64,000 nt of DNA, from the NCBI GenBank assembly GCA_913060895.1, contig CAJXSN010000015.1, positions 1 through 64,000 of the forward strand. The letters run 5' to 3'. Of the stretch, positions 1 through 8,600 are shown piece after piece. Source of the stretch: an uncultured Sphingomonadaceae bacterium (GTDB lineage Bacteria > Pseudomonadota > Alphaproteobacteria > Sphingomonadales > Sphingomonadaceae). Under the pieces are notes generated by a model that ran no database searches, was not told where the DNA came from, and saw only the letters and a list, made by a program, of their open reading frames with translations. The position numbers and the translations under genes are program-made. Each line of letters opens with the position of its first letter. Positions within the stretch are counted from its first letter, which is position 1.

Positions 1-47
1 GAGATAGGAGTCCGTCTCGTGGGCTCGGAGATGTGTATAAGAGACAG
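1..47 (+). other. Illumina Nextera i7 adapter read-through (artefact)
   Basis: Bases 29-47 are AGATGTGTATAAGAGACAG, the 19-bp Tn5 mosaic end used in Nextera libraries. Bases 14-28 are the rest of the read-2 transposase adapter. Bases 6-13, AGGAGTCC, match the i7 index I know as N705, and bases 1-5 (GAGAT) match the end of the P7 oligonucleotide. Genomic sequence starts at base 48. The order index, adapter, mosaic end, insert is that of a library molecule, not of a resident transposon. The adapter index assignment is from memory. Confidence 0.96.
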
Positions 48-581
48 GATCAACACGATGCGTTCATCGCCGGGCATGGTGGCAACGGCATCGCCAATCA
101 TTTGTCCAAATTCATAGGCCCGCTGAAGGCGAACATAAGGCTCCACCCCGCTGGCCATGTAAACGGGAACGGTCTGAACCGATCCGTCGGTTGGGAGAGC
201 AAGCTGGGACGGAACCCCGATAGCATGATCCACACCAAGATCATGCGCGACGGATACGTCGAACCCGTTGCCATGGGCATGATTGACAAGGTAACTGGCG
301 AAGCCCGGATCGCTTGCAATAGGTGAATTGGCTACACCCGGCAGCCGATCAATCGGACCATGCAGATCGCCAGTGGCAATAAGGAATTGCGGCAAGCAGC
401 GGGGGCCGAACAGAATGTAATGATCGGCACCGAAGATGATCGCTTTGGTTGCGCCCAACGCCTGAATTTTGTCGCGGATCTGCGAATACACTGCGAGCAG
501 GTGATCGCGCTCCACTTTTTGGGGATTTACGAACAGCAGGGGATCATGCGGCATGGTGTAGCCGCCAACGATTTTCGCCAT
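48..581 (-). CDS. LigB-family extradiol dioxygenase catalytic subunit, 3' end missing
   Basis: Reads from ATG at 579-581 down to the adapter junction, giving 178 codons with no stop, so the C-terminal third is lost at the contig end. The start MAKIVGGYTMPHDPLLF has the early His of the class III (LigB) non-haem iron dioxygenases, and IIFGADHY about 50 residues later fits the second metal-ligand His. A third conserved His lies in LGVDHAIGVP. The Glu ligand expected near the C-terminus is beyond the break. An AGGAAAG ribosome site sits about 8 bases before the ATG. It follows the LigA-like small-subunit gene by 58 bp, so the two form one enzyme. The family opens catechol-type rings next to the hydroxyls. 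Substrate unknown; the pairing with an XylF-type hydrolase recalls CarBaBb of carbazole degradation. Confidence 0.85.
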
Positions 582-639
582 GTGACAACTCTTTCCTGTG
601 TCGAAAGCTGGGCGACGCGAAGTCGCAGAATCTATCCGC

Positions 640-924
640 TTAGTCGGACGAAGCTTCCAGCCGTGATGCAAGTGTGGGAACCCGCTTGAGATAGTCGGGC
701 ATCGATTGCGGACCGTGAACGCTGGTCCAGAAACCCATTAAGAGCATCGGATTGATGCCGTATTCGAACAGCTCTTCCACCTGCATGGAAAGGACCATTT
801 CGCGTTCCGTATCGCTAAGGGCATATTTCCCCGCGACCTCTTCTGCGTTCTCGCGAAACGCGTCCTTCCGGCTTCGCGAAGTGCTCACGTCATAGAACAA
901 TTGTTCGACAGCCCCGTAGCTCAT
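640..924 (-). CDS. LigA-like small subunit of extradiol dioxygenase
   Basis: A 94-residue acidic, helical protein of the size and type of LigA/CarBa small subunits, which cover the active site of the LigB-type catalytic subunit. The segment ELFEYGINPMLLMGFW in the middle and the preceding DTEREMVLSM fit the LigA fold (helical, with a conserved aspartate and glycine region). It lies just upstream of the ligB-like gene on the same strand, the usual alpha-then-beta order of protocatechuate 4,5-dioxygenase and CarBaBb enzymes. It has no catalytic metal site of its own. Assignment to the family is by size, sequence character and neighbour; the exact substrate class cannot be read from it. Confidence 0.78.
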   Translation of the reverse strand: MSYGAVEQLFYDVSTSRSRKDAFRENAEEVAGKYALSDTEREMVLSMQVEELFEYGINPMLLMGFWTSVHGPQSMPDYLKRVPTLASRLEASSD

Positions 925-975
925 CCCATTCGCTCTCTATCTTGCCTTCCCACAATGGGGAGAACCTTCAGAGCC

Positions 976-1003
976 TTTCTAAACACTGCCCCGCTTGAGT
1001 CAA
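976..1003 (-). promoter_or_regulatory. Possible sigma-70-like promoter for ligAB
   Basis: On the minus strand TTGACT (998-1003) is followed after 16 bases by TAGAAA (976-981), about 50 bases before the ligA-like start. Only sequence resemblance supports it. A 10-bp direct repeat, CCCGCTTGAG, at about 990-999 and 1037-1046 lies across the same region. Confidence 0.25.
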
Positions 1004-1064
1004 TACTCCCGCGTATGGTTCTTTAGCCGCTTTCTCCCGCTTGAGGGCGCTCTGGGCTGCGGCG

Positions 1065-2039
1065 CTACCAAGACAGCACGACTTTGCCGACTGTGGCGCG
1101 GGACCGTAACGCCTTCATTGCCGCAACCACCTCGCCCATCGGATAGACGTCCCGAATCAACGGGCGGATCCTGCCTGCGCCGCAAAGCTCGACCAGCTCT
1201 TGCTGGATCGCCTGGATTTTGTCTGGATCACGGTCGAAGCTCCAGTAGACGCCGTGTACGCTGGCTGATTTCACCAGCATGTAATTCGTCTTCAGAGCCG
1301 GTGTCTCGCCGCTGGCGAAGCCGCATACGAGCAGTTTTCCCTGCCACGCGAGCAGCCGCAAGCTTTGTTCCGAAATTTCACCACCAACCGGATCAACCAC
1401 GATGTCAACGCCATCTGGAGACAGTGATTTGATCTCTTTGTACCAATCGGGCTGGCGGTAATCGATAACATGGTCTGCACCATTTTCGATTGCGAAGCGG
1501 CGCTTTTCCTCCGACCCAGCCGTAGCGATAATGCGGGCTCCGGCAGACCGGGCAAGCTGGGTCGCCGCCACCCCGAGACCGCCGCTCGCTGCGTGAATCA
1601 GAACCGTTTGCCCCGCAGTCAGATTGCCTTTCTGAAACAAGGCGACATGCGCCGTGGTGTAGGACACCGGAAGCGCAGCGGCAGCGCGGGCATCGATGTC
1701 GCTGATCGCCATCAACCGGTCTGATGCAACCGCGCAATATTCCGCGAAGGCACCGCTGCGAACCTGGCAAGCGACCCTGTCACCAGGTTGAAAGCGTGAG
1801 CCTGCGCTGGTCTCCACCACTGTTCCGGCAAGCTCGTTGCCCGGCACAAACGGCGGTTCGATACGATCCTGATAACGGCCCGCAATCGCTATTTCGTCAG
1901 CGAAATTAAGTGCCGCAGCCTCCACCTTTACCAAGGTGTCAGACGCATTTGGTCCGCCATTTTCCAACACAGGAACGGGGATCCGGTCGAACACCAGATC
2001 CTCGGGTTTGCCATATTCCTTCACGACCCACGCCTGCAT
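1065..2039 (-). CDS. Zinc-free MDR oxidoreductase (NADPH:quinone reductase-like)
   Basis: A 324-residue medium-chain dehydrogenase/reductase. The N-terminal catalytic GroES-like domain covers about residues 1-120 (PGNELAGTVVE, GDRVACQVRSGAFAEY) and the Rossmann domain follows, with HAASGGLGVAA as the nucleotide-binding loop. The cysteine/histidine zinc ligands of alcohol dehydrogenases are absent, which puts it with quinone oxidoreductases and enoyl reductases. The open frame extends to 2081, but I place the start at ATG 2037-2039 because MQAWVVKEYGKPEDL is the usual beginning of the family. It is divergent from the acyl-CoA ligase gene at 2140 and upstream of ligAB on the same strand. Its role in the meta-cleavage locus is unknown; reduction of a side-chain double bond or carbonyl is a guess. 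Confidence 0.8.
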   Translation of the reverse strand: MQAWVVKEYGKPEDLVFDRIPVPVLENGGPNASDTLVKVEAAALNFADEIAIAGRYQDRIEPPFVPGNELAGTVVETSAGSRFQPGDRVACQVRSGAFAEYCAVASDRLMAISDIDARAAAALPVSYTTAHVALFQKGNLTAGQTVLIHAASGGLGVAATQLARSAGARIIATAGSEEKRRFAIENGADHVIDYRQPDWYKEIKSLSPDGVDIVVDPVGGEISEQSLRLLAWQGKLLVCGFASGETPALKTNYMLVKSASVHGVYWSFDRDPDKIQAIQQELVELCGAGRIRPLIRDVYPMGEVVAAMKALRSRATVGKVVLSW

Positions 2040-2078
2040 AGTATCCAAGTCAATCACCTCTTGCAAAATCTCCATTCG

Positions 2079-2088
2079 CATACGTATG
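2079..2088. promoter_or_regulatory. Perfect 10-bp palindrome, possible operator
   Basis: CATACGTATG is a perfect palindrome in the divergent space between the quinone-reductase-like gene (start 2039) and the acyl-CoA ligase gene (start 2140). It is flanked by TCCAT (2071-2075) and ATGGA (2086-2090), extending the symmetry imperfectly. A regulator site serving both genes is possible. Confidence 0.25.
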
Positions 2089-2139
2089 GAGAGTGCAGGG
2101 CACTGACAAGCCGCATCGGCAATAACGGGAGTTCTGATT

Positions 2140-3795
2140 ATGTCCGCCAGCGTTGAAACGCCAACTTGGCACAGCCACTACCCCCAAAATGCCCGTGACC
2201 TTTCCCTCCCCGAACCGCGCGCTCTAATCGGACTGCTCGACGATGCCGCGCGTGATTTTGCCGACCGGCCCTGCCTGACGCTAGAGGATTGGACGCTCTC
2301 TTATGGCGAGGTTGCCGAGCTTGTGTCACGCATCGGGGCCGGACTCTCCCAAATGGGTATCGAGCCGGGGGAAAGGGTTGGCTATATGGGCCCGCCCCAT
2401 CCCCTGTTCACGCTCGGCTGTTTCGCAATGTGGCAAATCGGCGCAGTCTATGTCGGGCTTAATCCATTATACAGCGCGGAGAGATTGGCCGGGCAATGTG
2501 TCGACAGCGGCCTGAAAGCGATCATCACTTTCGATGAGCCCGGGCTGCTCGCCAAGGCGCAGCAGATTTGTGATCACATCGGCCAGCCCGTGCCCTTGCT
2601 GGTCGGTTCCTTTACGCAGGATCCACGCGAAGCGATCGCACTACAGGGGACAGAGAAGCTGTCACCCGTGCAGACCATTCCCGACTTGCTAGCCACGGAC
2701 GGGACGGCAGAGCGGGCCATTTTCGATCCCGTCGCCCATCCTGCGGTGCTGCAGTTCACAGGCGGCACCACCGGCGCACCCAAGGCTGCGGTCCTCACCC
2801 ATCACAATCTGTTGGTCAACTCGGCCCAGATGGTTAGCTGGTATCCCCAGCTTGAGCCGGGCCGGGAAGTGATGCTGTCGGCTGCCCCGGTGACCCATGC
2901 GGGCGGGATTGGCCCGGTTCAGAATTTCACCATGCAACTGGCGGGCGAACTGGTTTCGCTTCCGCGCTTTGATCCGATGAAGACGCTCGACCTTATCGAG
3001 AAAAGGAAGGTCACCATTCTTCTGATGGCCCCGACTATGGCGATCGCCTTGCTTGAGGCAGCGCGGGAACGGCCGATTGATTGGTCAGGGATGAAATGCG
3101 TTCAGTGCGGTGCGGGGCCGGTTCCGGCAGAGCTGAAGGAAAGATTCATGCAGGCCACCGGCCACTGGATCACCACTCTTTACGGCATGAGTGAAACCGC
3201 CCCTGCCGTCGTCTATTCCCCGCCGGAGCGGACACTTGCGCGGTTCACCGGTGTTCCTCTGCCGTTCACCGAAGTGGAAATCCGCAAGACCGATGATCCC
3301 CATCAACAGGCGGCGGCCGGCGAAGTTGGCGAAATCTGCCTGCGCGGCCCGCAGGTGATGAAGGAATATTGGCGCAGTCCCGAAGCTACGGAGCAGGCAT
3401 TTGTCGACGGCTTCTTCCGCAGCGGCGATCTGGGTTCGATGAATGAAGAGGGGCTGGTCACCGTTAGTGACAGGCTGAAGGACATGATTATCGCTAGCGG
3501 CTTCAATATCTACCCTGCTGACGTTGAAAGCGCGATACTGGCCCATCCCGCTGTTCGCGAGGCAGCGGTGATTGGCGTACCCGACGATTACCGGGGCGAA
3601 ACCGCCAAAGCCATTGTAAGTTTGCGCCACGGAGAGCAGCTCGATCTCAAGCAGCTCAAGGATTTTCTCACCGGGCGTCTTTCGCCGATGGAAATTCCCA
3701 CGATCCTGTCGATCGTCGACGAAATCCCGCGTAATGAAAATATGAAGATTTCACGGCTGGATCTGCGTAAACGCGAAGGCCATACTCCGCACTGA
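2140..3795 (+). CDS. Acyl-CoA ligase (AMP-forming, FadD-like)
   Basis: A 551-residue member of the adenylate-forming family: a carboxylic acid plus ATP and CoA gives acyl-CoA. The phosphate loop FTGGTTGAPKAAV lies near residues 205-217, the adenine-binding motif YGMSETAP near 347-354, and the hinge RSGDLGSM and SDRLKDMIIASGFNIYP mark the start of the mobile C-terminal domain. A lysine in RNENMKISRLDL near residue 534 is in place for the adenylation step. Length is normal. It starts 100 bp from the divergent quinone-reductase-like gene and converges on the mhpDFE operon. The substrate is probably the acid substituent of the pathway compound or an acid released by the hydrolase; the sequence alone does not decide. 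Confidence 0.88.
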   Translation: MSASVETPTWHSHYPQNARDLSLPEPRALIGLLDDAARDFADRPCLTLEDWTLSYGEVAELVSRIGAGLSQMGIEPGERVGYMGPPHPLFTLGCFAMWQIGAVYVGLNPLYSAERLAGQCVDSGLKAIITFDEPGLLAKAQQICDHIGQPVPLLVGSFTQDPREAIALQGTEKLSPVQTIPDLLATDGTAERAIFDPVAHPAVLQFTGGTTGAPKAAVLTHHNLLVNSAQMVSWYPQLEPGREVMLSAAPVTHAGGIGPVQNFTMQLAGELVSLPRFDPMKTLDLIEKRKVTILLMAPTMAIALLEAARERPIDWSGMKCVQCGAGPVPAELKERFMQATGHWITTLYGMSETAPAVVYSPPERTLARFTGVPLPFTEVEIRKTDDPHQQAAAGEVGEICLRGPQVMKEYWRSPEATEQAFVDGFFRSGDLGSMNEEGLVTVSDRLKDMIIASGFNIYPADVESAILAHPAVREAAVIGVPDDYRGETAKAIVSLRHGEQLDLKQLKDFLTGRLSPMEIPTILSIVDEIPRNENMKISRLDLRKREGHTPH

Positions 3796-3842
3796 TTGGC
3801 GCCTATCCCGCGAGGAGTATGGACCACGGAACTGGAAAACAA

Positions 3843-3873
3843 ATCGGGCGGCGGAATTACACCGCTGCCCGAT
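3843..3873 (-). terminator. Intrinsic terminator of the mhpD-F-E operon
   Basis: Arms 3843-3854 (ATCGGGCGGCGG) and 3862-3873 (CCGCTGCCCGAT) form a 12-bp stem with one G-T type mismatch and a 7-base loop. Read on the minus strand the hairpin is followed by TTTGTTTT. It lies 38 bases past the aldolase stop and may also serve the converging acyl-CoA ligase gene. Confidence 0.7.
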
Positions 3874-3910
3874 CCATTTCTCCGCTGAAGCCGGAATAGA
3901 TGAAGCCAAA

Positions 3911-4954
3911 CTAAACCAAGTCGCGTTCCTTGGCCATCGATAGAGCTGTGTCCTCGATCATGTCTTCCTGTCCGCCGATCATCTTCTTGCGAGCCAGTTC
4001 AATCAGAATGTCACGCGCGGACAAGCCGTATTTCTGCTCCGCTTCCTTGGCCTGATACAGGAAGGTCGAATAGACACCCGCAAAGCCGAGGGTGATAGAA
4101 TCCCGGTCTGCACGGGGCGGCTGTGGCATGATCGGCAGCACACGGTCTTCCGCCACGTCCATGAGCTTAAACAGGTCGACGCCCGTATCAATACCCATCC
4201 GTTCGCTGACAGCGGCCATTAATTCCAGCGGCGTATTACCCGCGCCGGCACCCAGTCCCGCCGCCGAACCGTCGATACGATCCGCGCCAGCGGCCACTGC
4301 CGCCAGCGAATTTGCCACACCCATGCCAAGATTGTGATGGGCATGAAAACCGATCTCGGTCGCATCCTGCAAGGCTGTGCGGAGCCCGCCAATGCGAACC
4401 GTCACGTCATCGGGCAGCATGTAGCCAGCCGAATCCACGCAATAGATTGTCGTTGCTCCGTATCCTTCCATCAACAAGGCCTGTTCGACCAGATGCTCAG
4501 GCGTAGTCATATGCGCCATCATCAGGAAGCCAACGGTGTCGAGGCCGAGTTCGCGCCCCAAGCCTATATGCTGTTCGGTGACGTCAGCCTCGGTGCAGTG
4601 CGAAGCCACATGGACACACCCGGCCCCGCTATCGGCGGCCATCCGCAACTCGTCCAGCGTACCGATGCCCGGAACATGAAGAACCGAAATCGTTGCATTC
4701 TTAACGACTTTGGCCACGGCTGAGATATATTCGCGATCCGTATGCAGGCCGCGCCCGTAATTGAGAGATGATCCCCCCAACCCGTCACCGTGGGTGACCT
4801 GAATCAGCGGTACTCCGGCATCATCGAGCCCCGAAGCTATGTCGACCATCTGGTCGAGCGTGATCTGATGGCGCATCGAATGCATACCATCGCGCAAACA
4901 CATATCGTGCAGCTTAAGATTGCGGCCTTTGACTTGTTCCTCAAGTGACATCAT
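3911..4954 (-). CDS. mhpE: 4-hydroxy-2-oxovalerate aldolase
   Basis: A 347-residue DRE-TIM metallolyase that splits 4-hydroxy-2-oxovalerate into pyruvate and acetaldehyde, the last-but-one step of the meta-cleavage pathway. The N-terminal [11 protein letters not shown] carries the Arg-Asp pair that binds divalent metal and pyruvate enolate. [15 protein letters not shown] holds the metal-binding HxH, followed by the [13 protein letters not shown] turn. Length equals that of DmpG/BphI/MhpE. The ATG overlaps the stop of the acetaldehyde dehydrogenase gene by 4 bp, as expected for the two enzymes that form a channelling complex. It is the last gene before a good terminator. Confidence 0.96.
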   Translation of the reverse strand: MMSLEEQVKGRNLKLHDMCLRDGMHSMRHQITLDQMVDIASGLDDAGVPLIQVTHGDGLGGSSLNYGRGLHTDREYISAVAKVVKNATISVLHVPGIGTLDELRMAADSGAGCVHVASHCTEADVTEQHIGLGRELGLDTVGFLMMAHMTTPEHLVEQALLMEGYGATTIYCVDSAGYMLPDDVTVRIGGLRTALQDATEIGFHAHHNLGMGVANSLAAVAAGADRIDGSAAGLGAGAGNTPLELMAAVSERMGIDTGVDLFKLMDVAEDRVLPIMPQPPRADRDSITLGFAGVYSTFLYQAKEAEQKYGLSARDILIELARKKMIGGQEDMIEDTALSMAKERDLV

Positions 4955-5868
4955 GCGTTCTCCTTCACGGGTTCAAGTTTAAGCTGGCCATCCAGGATAT
5001 CCTGCGCGAACATTTCGGCCGTGCGGGCAGCAGCCGCAGTCATAATATCGAGGTTTCCGGCATATTTCGGGAGGAAATCACCAAGCCCCTCTACCTCCAG
5101 GAAGATCGACACTTTGCGGCCATCGAAGGTCGGCCCGTTCTTCAACTGATAGCCGGGTACATATTGCTGTACCGCCGCGATCATCTCGTGGACGGCGGCA
5201 GTGATAGCTTCCTGGTCGGGTTCATCGGCGGTTTCGCAAAAAACCGTATCGCGCATCATGAGCGGTGGCTCCGCCGGGTTCACGATCACAATAGCCTTGC
5301 CTTTCGTCGCCCCGCCAACTTTGGCTACCGCAGCAGAGGTCGTGCGGGTGAACTCATCGATATTCTTGCGCGTGCCCATCCCGATCGACTTCGAAGCGAC
5401 GGTGGCGATGATTTCGGCATAGTCCACCTTCTGCACGCTGCTGACTGCGGCGACCATCGGGATGGTGGCCTGTCCGGCGCAGGTAACCATGTTGACGTTC
5501 ATCGTTTTGCGCCCGGCAAGGTCTTTGAGATTAATCGGCGGGACGCACAGCGGGCCGATGGCCGCCGGCGTCAGATCGATCATCAACACGCCAAGTTCAT
5601 TGAGCTTGCGGCTGTTTTCTGCGTGAACATAGGCCGAGGTCGCATCGAACGCGATCTGAACGCCATCTTCAATCACATGGGGAACCAGCCCGTCGACCCC
5701 TTCTGCAGTGGTCTTGAGCCCGAATTCCTTCGCGCGGGCCAGACCTTCGGACCCGGCCTCGATGCCCACCATCCAGACGGGTTCGAGGACTTCGGAACGC
5801 AGCAGTTTATATAGAAGATCGGTGCCGATATTTCCTGGCCCGATTATTGCGCATTTGATTTTATCCAT
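4951..5868 (-). CDS. mhpF: Acetaldehyde dehydrogenase, CoA-acylating
   Basis: A 305-residue NAD-dependent enzyme turning acetaldehyde and CoA into acetyl-CoA. The N-terminal dinucleotide-binding loop is [11 protein letters not shown] (about residues 8-18). The catalytic cysteine is in [15 protein letters not shown], about residue 130, as in DmpF/BphJ. Length is normal. Translationally coupled to the aldolase by the ATGA overlap, with the hydratase gene upstream 79 bp away; together they are the common lower branch that takes 2-hydroxypenta-2,4-dienoate to pyruvate and acetyl-CoA. Confidence 0.96.
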   Translation of the reverse strand: MDKIKCAIIGPGNIGTDLLYKLLRSEVLEPVWMVGIEAGSEGLARAKEFGLKTTAEGVDGLVPHVIEDGVQIAFDATSAYVHAENSRKLNELGVLMIDLTPAAIGPLCVPPINLKDLAGRKTMNVNMVTCAGQATIPMVAAVSSVQKVDYAEIIATVASKSIGMGTRKNIDEFTRTTSAAVAKVGGATKGKAIVIVNPAEPPLMMRDTVFCETADEPDQEAITAAVHEMIAAVQQYVPGYQLKNGPTFDGRKVSIFLEVEGLGDFLPKYAGNLDIMTAAAARTAEMFAQDILDGQLKLEPVKENA

Positions 5869-5947
5869 CTCTTCTTCTTTCGGTTGAATTGAGCTTGGCG
5901 GAGTATTTCATCGCCTGTTCGTGGCCCCTGATCCCTGCACGGACGGC

Positions 5948-6739
5948 TTAGGTGAAAGTTAGCCGGCAGGTTCCCAGACCATCACTAAGGCTGAGCTGAA
6001 GCGTATCGCCGGCAGATATTTCGACCATCGGGCCAAGCGCGCCAGAAAGGATAATTTCGCCAGCTTTGAACGGCATACCCAAGCGGCCCAGCGTATTGGC
6101 GAGCCAAGCGACCGAGTTAAGCGGCGAGCCTTGGACTGCGGCACCAACACCGTTTGAAACCTCGGTTCCGTTGCAGTCGATTTTCATTGCCACGCTGGCT
6201 AGATCAATGTCGCGCGGATCGACCTTTTGTGTGCCGATAGCGAAAATTCCGCATGAAGCATTGTCAGCAACAGTGTCCTGAATCTGGATGTCCCAATCGC
6301 GAATACGGCTGTCGACGATCTCGAAACAGGCGGTGACATATTCGGTCGCCTCCAGAACATCTGCCGCTGTCACACCCGGCCCTGTCAGGTCGTGTTTCAA
6401 GATGAAAGCAATCTCGCCCTCGGCCTTGGGCTGGATAAGCGACTTACGCTCTACCGTGGCATCATCTGAAACCAGCATGGCATCGGTCAGCTGGCCGAAA
6501 TCGGGTTCAAAGACCCCGATCATTTCCTGCACCACCTCGGATGTGACCCCGATTTTCTTGCCGATAATCTTCTCACCGGCTTCCAGTCGGCGGGTGATCA
6601 TGCGTTCCTGTATGCGGTAGGCATCGGCAATATCGATGTCCGGGTTGCGGACCCGGAGATTTGGTATCGTCTCACCGGCAATCAGAGCGTCGTAAAGCTC
6701 ATCGCCCAATGAAGTGATGATCGAAGGTTCAATTGTCAT
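5948..6739 (-). CDS. mhpD: 2-hydroxypenta-2,4-dienoate hydratase
   Basis: A 263-residue member of the fumarylacetoacetate-hydrolase-like decarboxylase/hydratase family that adds water to 2-hydroxypenta-2,4-dienoate to give 4-hydroxy-2-oxovalerate. KIIGKKIGVTS and KAEGEIAFIL (metal-binding glutamates), VTACFEIVDSRI and the C-terminal GEIILSGALGPMVEI block are the family signatures. The frame opens at 6757, but ATG 6737-6739 has a GGGAGAG ribosome site about 10 bases upstream and begins MTIEPS, so I take that start. First gene of the mhpD-F-E operon and divergent from the iclR gene. The related oxalocrotonate decarboxylase is an alternative, but no such pathway enzyme is nearby. Confidence 0.93.
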   Translation of the reverse strand: MTIEPSIITSLGDELYDALIAGETIPNLRVRNPDIDIADAYRIQERMITRRLEAGEKIIGKKIGVTSEVVQEMIGVFEPDFGQLTDAMLVSDDATVERKSLIQPKAEGEIAFILKHDLTGPGVTAADVLEATEYVTACFEIVDSRIRDWDIQIQDTVADNASCGIFAIGTQKVDPRDIDLASVAMKIDCNGTEVSNGVGAAVQGSPLNSVAWLANTLGRLGMPFKAGEIILSGALGPMVEISAGDTLQLSLSDGLGTCRLTFT

Positions 6740-6825
6740 TATCTGAAGCTCTCCCAAACGACTGCTTGATTATTCAGTCAGTGCTTTGTCACCCACTCTG
6801 CTCGACCACTCATTAGTGCGTCATC

Positions 6826-6841
6826 AGCCAAAATTGGATGA
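6826..6841 (+). promoter_or_regulatory. Candidate IclR operator, copy 1
   Basis: AGCCAAAATTGGATGA lies in the mhpD-iclR divergent region. A copy matching 13 of 16 bases is on the minus strand at 8601-8616, in the other divergent promoter of this locus. Sharing between two promoters of one pathway suggests a common regulator, most simply the IclR protein encoded between them. Confidence 0.4.
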
Positions 6842-6870
6842 GTTCATAAATCTTCACTCCGCTGGAAGCA

Positions 6871-7743
6871 GTGCGATTGATCGTTCTTCAGAACATTGGG
6901 GCAGCTATCCGTTTTCCACCAGCCTTGACCGCCCGCTTATTTGGCCTAGAGCCTCACCCTGTGAGAGAAAGCGCCGAATTGGATGAGGGCGGAGGAACGT
7001 CGGTTGCCGAGCGAATGCTCGACCTGTTTGAGTGCCTTTCATCATCCCCTATGACGGTGAAGGAAATATCCGCAGCCTCCGGCATTCCGCTTTCGACCGT
7101 TCACCGGCTGCTGCGCCCCCTTGTGGCGCGCAAATACGTGTTGCGGCACGGGCGGGGTCGCTACTTACTCGGTATCGCCAGTATGGAGCTGGGGGCGCGT
7201 GCTGACCTCGATCCCATCTTGACCAGCGCTACCCGTCCCATAATCGCGGACCTTGCCAAAGCCTGCAAGCGCACCGCCCATCTGGGCGTTTTTCGGGACA
7301 ATCTGGTTCGCTACCTCGTGAAGGTCGAAGCTGGATATTTGCGTCCTCCCTCCCAGGAAATGACCGAACTGGAGGCTTATTGCACCGGGATTGGCAAAGT
7401 GTTGCTGGCCCAGCTGGCGCAAGATCAGCTGGAGGAATATCTGTCTCCGGGCGATTTCGTGCCGCTAACGCCAACTACCATTTCCGACGCCGATGCCCTG
7501 CGGCTTGAGGTGGATCAGGTGCGGGGGCAGGGCTGGGCGTTAGACAGGGGCGAAATGTATCCCGAACTGCGTTGCCTTGCAGCGCCGATATATGACCCAA
7601 CCGGGCGGTTGATGGCAGCACTATCGGTGACGGAAGTCTGCAAGAATGGGAACTTCGAGGAGGTGGAGGAGAGGTTACTTACGTTCCTGCCGCGCATGAC
7701 CGAGGCGGCAGAAGCAGTCTCCGCTCTCCTTCGAGTCCCCTAG
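6871..7743 (+). CDS. IclR-family transcriptional regulator
   Basis: Winged helix-turn-helix at about residues 45-100 (SVAERMLDLFECLSSSP, then LSTVHRLLRPLVARKYV) and the GAF-like effector domain after it (LEAYCTGIGKVLLA, ELRCLAAPIYDPTGRLMAALSV). MhpR, PcaR and PobR are IclR proteins controlling aromatic degradation. The start is unsure: the frame opens with ATG at 6871, but the first 30 residues do not look like the family and GTG 6961, giving VRESAELDEGGG, leaves a normal length of about 260. It is divergent from mhpD and converges on the dihydrodiol dehydrogenase gene. A repeated motif at 6826 and 8601 may be its operator. Likely ligand: a pathway aromatic or dienoate; not known. Confidence 0.9.
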   Translation: MRLIVLQNIGAAIRFPPALTARLFGLEPHPVRESAELDEGGGTSVAERMLDLFECLSSSPMTVKEISAASGIPLSTVHRLLRPLVARKYVLRHGRGRYLLGIASMELGARADLDPILTSATRPIIADLAKACKRTAHLGVFRDNLVRYLVKVEAGYLRPPSQEMTELEAYCTGIGKVLLAQLAQDQLEEYLSPGDFVPLTPTTISDADALRLEVDQVRGQGWALDRGEMYPELRCLAAPIYDPTGRLMAALSVTEVCKNGNFEEVEERLLTFLPRMTEAAEAVSALLRVP

Positions 7744-7785
7744 ATCACCTGCACATAACTCCTGTTTGGCGTCAGGCAGTGATGC

Positions 7786-8577
7786 CTATCCCATTCTCGA
7801 ACTGAGCCCGCCGTCGCTTACCAGAATGGTTCCGTTCAGGTTCTTCCCGTCGCGCCGCGATGCAAGCAGGGCGTAACATCCGGCATGATCCTCTGCCTCT
7901 GCGGCTCGCTTAAGCGGTGATGCCTTGGCCACCATTTCGACGGTCCGGTTTTCGGAATCGAGCCGGCGCGAGGAGCTTTCCAGTGCGTCAAGGCCAGAGA
8001 GGCCGGTTATTGTTCCGCCGGGAGCAACACCGTTTACACGCACATCCGGTGCCCATTCATAAGCCAGCTGATAAACGATGCCGCGCAGTGCGAATTTGCT
8101 GGCTGTATATAACGTGCCGCCTCCGCCGGCCCTGAAACTGGCATTGGAACAGCTGACGATAAGAGAGCCGCCCGATTTGCGCAGCGCCTCTATGGAGCAC
8201 CGCGCAATCAACAAGGTGGAAAGTACGTTGATGCGGAACAGTTCCTCGAACGCGGCCTGCATATCGGCCACCTCCATCCGGTCTATCCGTTTATACCAGT
8301 CATATACCCCCGCATTGGCAACAACACAGTCCAGCTTGCCGAATCTCTCCAACGCCAGCGCGACCCCCTGCTTGCAGATATCGGCCTCGGTGCAATCACC
8401 TGCCAAGACCGCACACCGATCACCCAGACGATCGGCCAGACCGGCAAGTGCATCCGCATTGCGATCCAGAGCCACCACATTTGCTCCATCTTTCACGAAG
8501 CGTAGAGCAACGGCCTCTCCAATGCCCGAAGCTGCCCCTGTTATAAGTACCGTCTGTCCTGATAGATTGCCTGTCAT
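7786..8577 (-). CDS. SDR dehydrogenase of cis-dihydrodiol dehydrogenase (BphB/HcaB) type
   Basis: A 263-residue short-chain dehydrogenase. Cofactor loop TGAASGIGEAVAL at residues 11-23, NAG near 85, and the active site pair in LYTASKFAL. The stretches GKLDCVVANAGVYDW, SNASFRAGGGGTLYTASK and RVNGVAPGGT match BphB/HcaB dehydrogenases, which re-aromatise cis-dihydrodiols to catechols, more closely than ordinary fabG-type enzymes (comparison from memory). The frame can start at GTG 8589; ATG 8575-8577, preceded by GGTGAG, is preferred. It is divergent from the meta-cleavage hydrolase gene. A Rieske dioxygenase that would supply a dihydrodiol is not in the window, so oxidation of another secondary alcohol remains possible. 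Confidence 0.82.
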   Translation of the reverse strand: MTGNLSGQTVLITGAASGIGEAVALRFVKDGANVVALDRNADALAGLADRLGDRCAVLAGDCTEADICKQGVALALERFGKLDCVVANAGVYDWYKRIDRMEVADMQAAFEELFRINVLSTLLIARCSIEALRKSGGSLIVSCSNASFRAGGGGTLYTASKFALRGIVYQLAYEWAPDVRVNGVAPGGTITGLSGLDALESSSRRLDSENRTVEMVAKASPLKRAAEAEDHAGCYALLASRRDGKNLNGTILVSDGGLSSRMG

Positions 8578-8600
8578 TTTCTCACCCACTGATTATTGGT

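Noticed and set aside
14-47. Tn5-like mosaic end suggesting a transposon insertion
   Set aside because: The mosaic end is preceded by the complete commercial adapter and an index sequence, and it sits at the very contig end, so it is a library artefact.
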